Below, piece after piece: positions 1 to 4,518 of a stretch of 6,163 bases of DNA; within the stretch, counting starts at the first letter, position 1, and the number at the start of each line of letters is the position of its first letter. The notes beneath the pieces are model-generated. The model did no database searches. It was not told the DNA's origin and saw only the letters and a program-made list of their open reading frames with translations. The stretch lies in contig CADAXO010000136.1 of the NCBI GenBank assembly GCA_902791885.1, positions 2,038 to 8,200 on the forward strand. Direction: 5' to 3'. The DNA is from Oscillospiraceae bacterium. GTDB taxonomy: Bacteria > Bacillota_A > Clostridia > Saccharofermentanales > Saccharofermentanaceae. The position numbers and the translations under genes are program-made.

Positions 1-385
1 CGCCGCTTAAGGGACTGTTTACTTCGAAGAATATTCCTCCGTTAGTGAGATCGACTGTAACGGCTCCGTCAGCTTTTGTAAACTGAACGCGGCTGCTTGA
101 TTCAAGTGTTACCGTCTTGTAGTTGTCTACAGCGATCGAAGCGTGGCCGTCGACACCTGTGCTTACGGCTGTACCGCTCGGCAGGGTTCTGTCTCCTCCG
201 TAGAAAGAGGCATTGCCGTTCTTATCCTCGATAATAACAACACCTTCGGTGCTTAAGACCTTAAGTGAGGATGCATCCAGATCCCTGTTGAAGATGACAA
301 GTAAAACAACACCGGCTATGATTATCAAAGTCAAAGCCAGCATCGCTATTCTTCCTATAAGTCTGCGTCTGTCATACATATCCAT
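1..385 (-). CDS. Membrane-anchored FecR-domain protein (3' end beyond window)
   Basis: About 128 residues are visible before the frame leaves the window at position 1. The N-terminus has a short basic stretch (Arg6-Arg8, Arg12), then one hydrophobic segment at about residues 13-32, predicting an anchor with cytoplasmic N-terminus and extracytoplasmic remainder. From about residue 40 the sequence follows the FecR pattern: a strand with EGVVIIED, a GGDRTLPSGTAVSTGVDG turn (high-then-threshold Gly/Thr motif), ASIAVDNYKTVTLESSS, then a second strand set ending GGIFFEV. In Gram-negatives FecR relays signals to sigma factors, but in Gram-positives such domains are usually surface domains of unclear role. 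The ATG at 383-385 is chosen because an in-frame TAG lies five codons upstream; the next ATG, two codons in, is an alternative. An AAAGGA about 15 nt upstream is a weakly placed ribosome binding site. FecR genes are often found near CHASE2 cyclases; here two plus-strand genes and the GGDEF gene lie between. The family call is fairly sure and the function is unknown. Confidence 0.72.
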   Translation of the reverse strand, partial: MDMYDRRRLIGRIAMLALTLIIIAGVVLLVIFNRDLDASSLKVLSTEGVVIIEDKNGNASFYGGDRTLPSGTAVSTGVDGHASIAVDNYKTVTLESSSRVQFTKADGAVTVDLTNGGIFFEVNSPLSG

Positions 386-483
386 ATCAAGTCGATTCTA
401 TCCTTTAATATTTATAATAATCAAGTCTTGTAACGATAATGTAAGCAAAAGAATGCGTTATATCTCTGTATCAGTCATTAGGC

Positions 484-489
484 TATAAT
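484..489 (+). promoter_or_regulatory. Candidate -10 element of permease promoter
   Basis: A perfect TATAAT lies in the divergent intergenic region, 73 nt before the permease start. No good -35 hexamer is seen at 16-18 nt upstream (the 17-nt position reads tatctc) and there is no extended TG. The call rests on the -10 alone. A start site 6-8 nt downstream would fall near 496-497. Confidence 0.4.
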
Positions 490-538
490 TAATTCTATGG
501 AAGTTATCAACGGACAGTGGAAACTTCTCGACGCGACC

Positions 539-554
539 GGGGAGGTGGGGAGGT
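539..554 (+). repeat. 8-bp exact tandem duplication in the permease leader
   Basis: GGGGAGGT occurs twice back to back (539-546 and 547-554). The repeat doubles the Shine-Dalgarno core and creates four closely spaced G-runs that could in principle fold as a two-tetrad G-quadruplex on the mRNA. Whether either effect matters is inference. Confidence 0.85.
547..553 (+). promoter_or_regulatory. Ribosome binding site supporting TTG start of the permease
   Basis: GGGGAGG, with 9 nt to the TTG at 563-565. This strong site decides the start: an in-frame TAA at 554-556 rules out anything further upstream, and the TTG is the first start-like codon after it, opening a sequence typical of permease N-termini. 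Confidence 0.7.
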
Positions 555-562
555 AATCTGGT

Positions 563-1715
563 TTGAATAAGAAGAATACTGTATTCGTTGCAGCCTGTAT
601 AGTCGCAGGCAACGGTATCGGAAGCGGCGTTATGGCGATTCCGTTCTTTGTTCATAAAGCGGGAATTATCGGCGCTGTGATCGCATTTGCATTTTCGTTC
701 ATCGTAAGCGTTCTTCTTCACATGATGATCGCCGAGGTCCTCCTGACGGTAAAGGATAACAGCAACGATATCCTTGAAGGCTTTAATCTGTATTTATTCA
801 AGGGTAAACTTAAGCCTTTTCTGACAGTGCTTGACAGTGCTTTTTTTCATATTGCTGGTAACAGTTCTTATGGCGAATCTGTCAGCGTATATATCGGGAA
901 CGGCCGAGATCCTTGAAGGTCTGCTGCCTCTTCCCGGGGCAATCGTGAAAGTGCTGTTTTATATCTTCTGTGCGGTGATAGTTCTCATGGGACTTCATTC
1001 AGTCGGTTTCTCCGAGAAGATCACGATAGTGTTCATGTGCTTCCTGCTGGTTCCTACGATAATCGTATCGTTCCTTCACAGAAACGGATCTGGGATAGAG
1101 TGGACCGGAGGGCTTGATGCTTTTGCAGCGGCCTTCAGCATGATAATGTTCTCTTTCTCAACGATATTCGCGATACCTCAGATAGTCGAACTTCTGGATA
1201 AAGATACCGTGAAGATAAGAAAGTCAATCTACCTTGGAATAGGACTTAACTTTATCATGTCAGCTTCGGTAGCCGTATGTGCGGTGTTGTCTTCGGAGGA
1301 AGTGACAAGGATCGCCATTATCGGATGGGCTGATTCGGTCGGAGGCGTAGTAAGGATCCTGGGCTCGATATTCATCGTATGCGCGATGATGACTTCGTTC
1401 TGGGCAAGCGGTCTTGCCGCAAGTGAGATGGTAAAGATCAGAACCAGACTCCCTTTCTTCCCGTCATTTTGTATCGCGACTTTACCGGCACTGCTGCTCA
1501 CTTTCTTCGTGAACAGTGAATTTACGAATTTTCTTAAAGTCGGAGGCGGCGCTATCGCCATGATCATTTCCGTGATGATCATTCCGACGTTCATCATATG
1601 CATGAAGGGGAAAAAGCCTCAGCTGCTTACTAAGCCCGGAGCTTCGCTTCCCTGCGTTATATTCGTTCTGGTTATGCATATTCTTATGGCTGTCGGTTCT
1701 TTTATCGATTTTTGA
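563..1715 (+). pseudogene. Amino-acid permease-like membrane protein (APC superfamily, HAAAP-like), frame broken by a 10-bp duplication
   Basis: Two reading frames together encode one polytopic membrane protein. The first frame (TTG at 563) gives about 90 good residues, then an unrelated tail ending at a TGA at 914-916. The second frame carries the rest to a TGA at 1713-1715. Removing one copy of the 10-bp repeat at 822-841 joins them exactly into 380 residues, a normal length for the family. The first helix has GNGIGSGVMAIPF at residues 16-28, the glycine-rich unwound helix characteristic of aromatic/hydroxy amino acid permeases. A further ten or so hydrophobic segments follow, with a GLHSVGFSEK loop like the SEK/SE motif of these carriers. 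The likely role is proton- or sodium-coupled amino acid uptake at the cytoplasmic membrane; substrate not predictable. As written the gene makes only a truncated product. It could be a recent null, a phase variant or an assembly error. The protein class is reasonably sure, the exact family less so. Confidence 0.75.
822..841 (+). repeat. 10-bp exact tandem duplication causing the permease frameshift
   Basis: TGACAGTGCT is present twice in direct succession (822-831, 832-841), followed by a run of seven T (841-847, sharing the last base). Deleting one unit restores the frame and gives FLTVLFFILLVTV across the junction. Losing a single T from the T-run would also restore the frame, leaving three extra residues (DSA). 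Confidence 0.92.
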
Positions 1716-1727
1716 TTTTAAAGGATC

Positions 1728-1734
1728 AGGGGGA
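1728..1734 (+). promoter_or_regulatory. Ribosome binding site of the GNAT-like gene
   Basis: AGGGGGA with 7 nt to the ATG at 1742-1744. It selects this ATG over an in-frame TTG at 1712, which overlaps the permease stop and has no binding site in front. Confidence 0.75.
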
Positions 1735-1741
1735 TATTGAA

Positions 1742-2809
1742 ATGTCATTCTCATACGGAACAAGTATGGATGCACCTCAAGTTTTGAAACTTCTCGAGGG
1801 AGAGTCGTACAAGGGTGATCTGAGGATTATATTTACGCGCCGTGATGATCCGGTCGAATCATTGCTAAAGGAGAACGACGGCTCTGTAACAGGTGTCGTA
1901 AGAGACTCGGAGGACCGCATTATCGCTACCATATCCTTAATCCCGAGACAGATGTATATCGGCGGTGAACTTAAGAGTGTTGCTTACATCACAGGGTACA
2001 AGAAGGATCAGTCTTATAAGAAGATTATCAATTGGAGAAAAGTATTCTTAAAGATTAGTGAGATCGGTTATTTTGATGCGTGTTTCTGTTGCTTTGTCGG
2101 AGACAATGACATGATCATCAAGATGCTTTCCAAACGCCGCGCTAAGCTTCCTCATGCAATCCCGATCTGTAAGCTTGAGGCGTTCATTTATAATCCCGCC
2201 CTGAAGGTCAAGGACCCGCATCCGGAGCTTCAGTTTAAGCAGGGTACGGAAGACTCAGTGAGCGGGATAACAGGGTTTATCAGCGCGCAGGGAAAAGGAC
2301 GTGATCTTTTCCATAAGCTCGATTCTGTAGATGACATAAAAGGGCTTAAGGCAGAGGATTTCTATTGCCTTATAAGAGACGGCAAACCGGTTGCCGCTGC
2401 TGCAATTTGGAACAGGCAGGACGTTAAGCAGTACTATCTTAAGGAGTGCCGCGGAAAGATGAAACTTCTGCGCTGCTTAAATCCTATTCTGTCGTTACTC
2501 GGGTTCATAAGGCTTCCTGCTGATAATACGAAAGTTAACCTTGCGTATATCGCTTTTGCGGAAGCAGAGAATGACGATCCGGGTTTAATGACTTCGCTTC
2601 TTTGCAGGATACTGAAGGAAGCGAAAAAGGATTACGATGCTGTCGTAATAAGTGCAGTTCCCACAAGCAAAAAGTTCACGGTGCTTAAGAAGATACGCGG
2701 TATAAGGATAACGCATTACATCGCGCAGCTTGATATGAGCTCAATAAATAATATTCCCCCCGCCGCTATCGATGGGGAGAATACTGATCTTGAATGTGCT
2801 TTGTTGTAA
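1742..2809 (+). CDS. GNAT-like (acyl-CoA N-acyltransferase fold) protein, probably two tandem domains
   Basis: A soluble protein of 355 residues without signal peptide or membrane segment. The first half (about 1-150) resembles GNAT-fold proteins that read ESYKG, then FTRRDDP, then a strand pair (SVTGVVRDSEDRIIATISLIPRQMYI), then GGELKSVAYITGYKKDQSYKK, the position where active relatives have a GxLRVxPxYRxRG-type acetyl-CoA loop. Here that loop lacks the usual R/Q-x-x-G-x-G/A, so acyl-CoA binding is uncertain. The second half (about 165-330) repeats the layout (FYCLIRDGKPVAAAAIWNR, VNLAYIAF, VVISAVPTSKK), suggesting a second, degenerate GNAT domain. The gene begins 26 bp after the permease stop on the same strand, so the two are likely cotranscribed, which hints at a shared substrate or pathway. 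The 3' end converges on the GGDEF gene with only 14 bp between stop codons. The fold call is moderate; substrate and activity are unknown. Confidence 0.65.
   Translation: MSFSYGTSMDAPQVLKLLEGESYKGDLRIIFTRRDDPVESLLKENDGSVTGVVRDSEDRIIATISLIPRQMYIGGELKSVAYITGYKKDQSYKKIINWRKVFLKISEIGYFDACFCCFVGDNDMIIKMLSKRRAKLPHAIPICKLEAFIYNPALKVKDPHPELQFKQGTEDSVSGITGFISAQGKGRDLFHKLDSVDDIKGLKAEDFYCLIRDGKPVAAAAIWNRQDVKQYYLKECRGKMKLLRCLNPILSLLGFIRLPADNTKVNLAYIAFAEAENDDPGLMTSLLCRILKEAKKDYDAVVISAVPTSKKFTVLKKIRGIRITHYIAQLDMSSINNIPPAAIDGENTDLECALL
2741..2783 (-). terminator. Likely intrinsic terminator of the cyclase-GGDEF operon, inside the convergent gene
   Basis: Read on the minus strand, UAUUCUCCCC (2783-2774) pairs with GGGGGGAAUA (2761-2752) around a 12-nt loop: ten base pairs with one U-G wobble. 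It is followed by UUAUUUAUUGA (2751-2741). On the plus strand the wobble becomes a C-A mismatch and no U-run follows, so the structure favours minus-strand transcripts. It starts 41 nt after the GGDEF stop codon and lies within the last 25 codons of the GNAT-like gene. Confidence 0.55.
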
Positions 2810-2823
2810 GTTAAGAAACGGTA

Positions 2824-4518
2824 TTATGAATTAACAACCTTGTTCCTGCCCGTTTCCTTGGCTGTGTAGAGACGTCCGTCGGCGATGCTGACATTGTCTT
2901 CTATCGACTTGCCCTTAACGAACTCATGTACGCCGAATGACATGGTCTTCTTGATGAAGACTCCGTCAGCAGGAAAATCAGATGCCTCTATAGTCTTACG
3001 AAGCTTCTCAGCCTTGGCTGTAGCCTCGGCAAGGTTGGTGTCGGGCATTAAGATGATGAATTCTTCGCCGCCCCATCTGTATGCATTCTCGCCCTCTTCA
3101 CAGGAATCCATAAGAAGCTTGGCAGCATGCTCGAGAACCTGGTCACCGGCATTATGTCCGTATGTGTCGTTAACGGCTTTGAACTTATCGATATCGCAGA
3201 TGAACATGCTTAACGGCCTGTCACAATCATCCTCAAGATACTGCATGTATTTTTTGCTGAAGTCGTGATAGAAACCGATACGGTTCTTAAGCTTGGTGAG
3301 ACGGTCGTGATGCGCATCATCGAGGAATGTATCCGACTCGAGCGCAAGACCGCAGATCAAAGCGGGGAGGGAGAGTTTCCTGGAATCTTCTTCGATGTCA
3401 AATCCCTTGTCTCCGTATTTGTTTATAAGCTGGAATGCTCCGATGAATTCGCCGTTTACATCTGCTACGGGAAGAACCATTACGGACTTCGTGACATAGC
3501 CTGTCTGCTTGTCAACGGAAGAGTTGAAGTCAGGATCGTTATACGGATCGTTCGTGACTACTACGCACTTGTTGGTGATAGCCTTGCCTACCAGACCTTT
3601 GTTGTCAGGCATTACGATCTTATCTACTCCTGTGGCGGCTGTAGTCCAAAGCTCGTGACGTCTCTTATCCCACTTCCAAAAACTTGCCCTGTCAGCGCCG
3701 ACGATCGTCTTTCCCAGCTTAGTGAGGTAACCGAAAACAAGATTATGGTCGCTCTCCTCGTTGTTGCACGTAGCCTTATAAAGCTTGTCGGTGATGTCGT
3801 AGATCATATCTGCCGTGTTGCTGCTGTCTTCATAAAGCGGAGCGGGAAGGGCATTGGTGTCTTGAGTCTTGCTGATGATGTCTTTCTCGTTGTCCAGGTG
3901 CATAAGGTATACGTTTACTCCTTTTGATGTTAGGGATCTTATTAAGGGCAGCTGATCATCGACCCACATGTGGACGAGGCTTTTATAGCTTGATATCTCC
4001 ATGTATAAAGTTGTTCCCTCGCTGATGTAGGGAAGGAAAGGTTCCATCGTACGGGAATCTCCGGTGTATACAACATTGTTGCCGTCGATAGTAAGATTGT
4101 ATCCGAAGCACTTTCCGTCGAGCTGGTCTGAATGCTTGGTAGGGATTACCGCCTTAATAAAATCTGCATTGTATTCGGATACGGTCGTAAGCGTGTACCA
4201 GTCGTTGCCGCAGCCGTCGAGATATTTGATCAGGTACAAAAGATCGTTTTTGACTTCTTCCGAAGGTGCGACTACGGTAACTGGAACCTTCGTTACGAAG
4301 AAGCAGTAATCTATCAGGATCGCGATACCGTTTACGTGATCGGAATGTGTGTGCGTTACGAGAATATCGATAGAAGATATCTTCGACCAATCCATCTTCT
4401 TGATCTTCACAAAAGATGTCATGGGGCAGTCGATGAGAACCATCTTGCTTCCATTCATGAAGAATGCACTGTTGTTGGAATCGGAAAACGCCGATCCTCT
4501 TCCGAGAAACTTCAACAT
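2824..4518 (-). CDS. MBL-fold / GAF / GGDEF diguanylate cyclase
   Basis: A 564-residue cytoplasmic protein without membrane segments. Residues 1-210 are a metallo-beta-lactamase fold of the RNase Z-like type: FLGRGSAF near the start, HTHSDH at 56-61, His129, Asp154 in YTGDS and His207 in MHLD, so all likely metal ligands are present. Residues about 245-395 are a GAF domain (NKGLVGKAI, NDPYNDPDFN, TGYVTKS, GAFQLINK). It ends in NK-x5-F-x3-ED (366-378), close to the NKxnFx3DE signature of cyclic-nucleotide-binding GAF domains. Residues about 403-562 are GGDEF: DRLTKLKNR, CDIDKFKAVND, RWGGEEF (481-487) and a C-terminal ADGRLYTAKETGRN. The signature and Mg-binding aspartate region are intact, so it should make c-di-GMP from GTP. 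The inhibitory RxxD site is absent: EEGE sits there. The ATG directly follows the TAA of the upstream cyclase, indicating translational coupling. Regulation by cAMP through GAF, and the role of the MBL domain, are inferences. Confidence 0.9.
   Translation of the reverse strand: MLKFLGRGSAFSDSNNSAFFMNGSKMVLIDCPMTSFVKIKKMDWSKISSIDILVTHTHSDHVNGIAILIDYCFFVTKVPVTVVAPSEEVKNDLLYLIKYLDGCGNDWYTLTTVSEYNADFIKAVIPTKHSDQLDGKCFGYNLTIDGNNVVYTGDSRTMEPFLPYISEGTTLYMEISSYKSLVHMWVDDQLPLIRSLTSKGVNVYLMHLDNEKDIISKTQDTNALPAPLYEDSSNTADMIYDITDKLYKATCNNEESDHNLVFGYLTKLGKTIVGADRASFWKWDKRRHELWTTAATGVDKIVMPDNKGLVGKAITNKCVVVTNDPYNDPDFNSSVDKQTGYVTKSVMVLPVADVNGEFIGAFQLINKYGDKGFDIEEDSRKLSLPALICGLALESDTFLDDAHHDRLTKLKNRIGFYHDFSKKYMQYLEDDCDRPLSMFICDIDKFKAVNDTYGHNAGDQVLEHAAKLLMDSCEEGENAYRWGGEEFIILMPDTNLAEATAKAEKLRKTIEASDFPADGVFIKKTMSFGVHEFVKGKSIEDNVSIADGRLYTAKETGRNKVVNS

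Noticed and set aside
386..440. Minus-strand promoter for the FecR gene
   Set aside because: The region is AT-rich with several weak hexamers (for example TATAAA with a poor -35), but none stands out enough to annotate.
497..556. 19-codon ORF as a genuine leader peptide gene
   Set aside because: No own binding site, only one Trp and no run of regulatory codons; kept as part of a finding only.
822..850. Programmed ribosomal frameshifting in the permease
   Set aside because: No known frameshift signal or stimulatory structure is recognised, and the exact 10-bp duplication is a sufficient explanation.
1712..1741. TTG at 1712 as start of the GNAT-like gene
   Set aside because: It overlaps the permease stop and has no ribosome binding site, while the ATG at 1742 has a strong one at good spacing.
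1229..1775. Minus-strand open frames opposite the permease and GNAT-like start
   Set aside because: No domain features; the plus-strand permease reading explains the sequence.
2802..2838. Imperfect inverted repeat around the convergent stop codons as a bidirectional terminator
   Set aside because: The stem is about 8 bp with a 4-nt bulge and AT-rich; the hairpin at 2752-2783 is much better.
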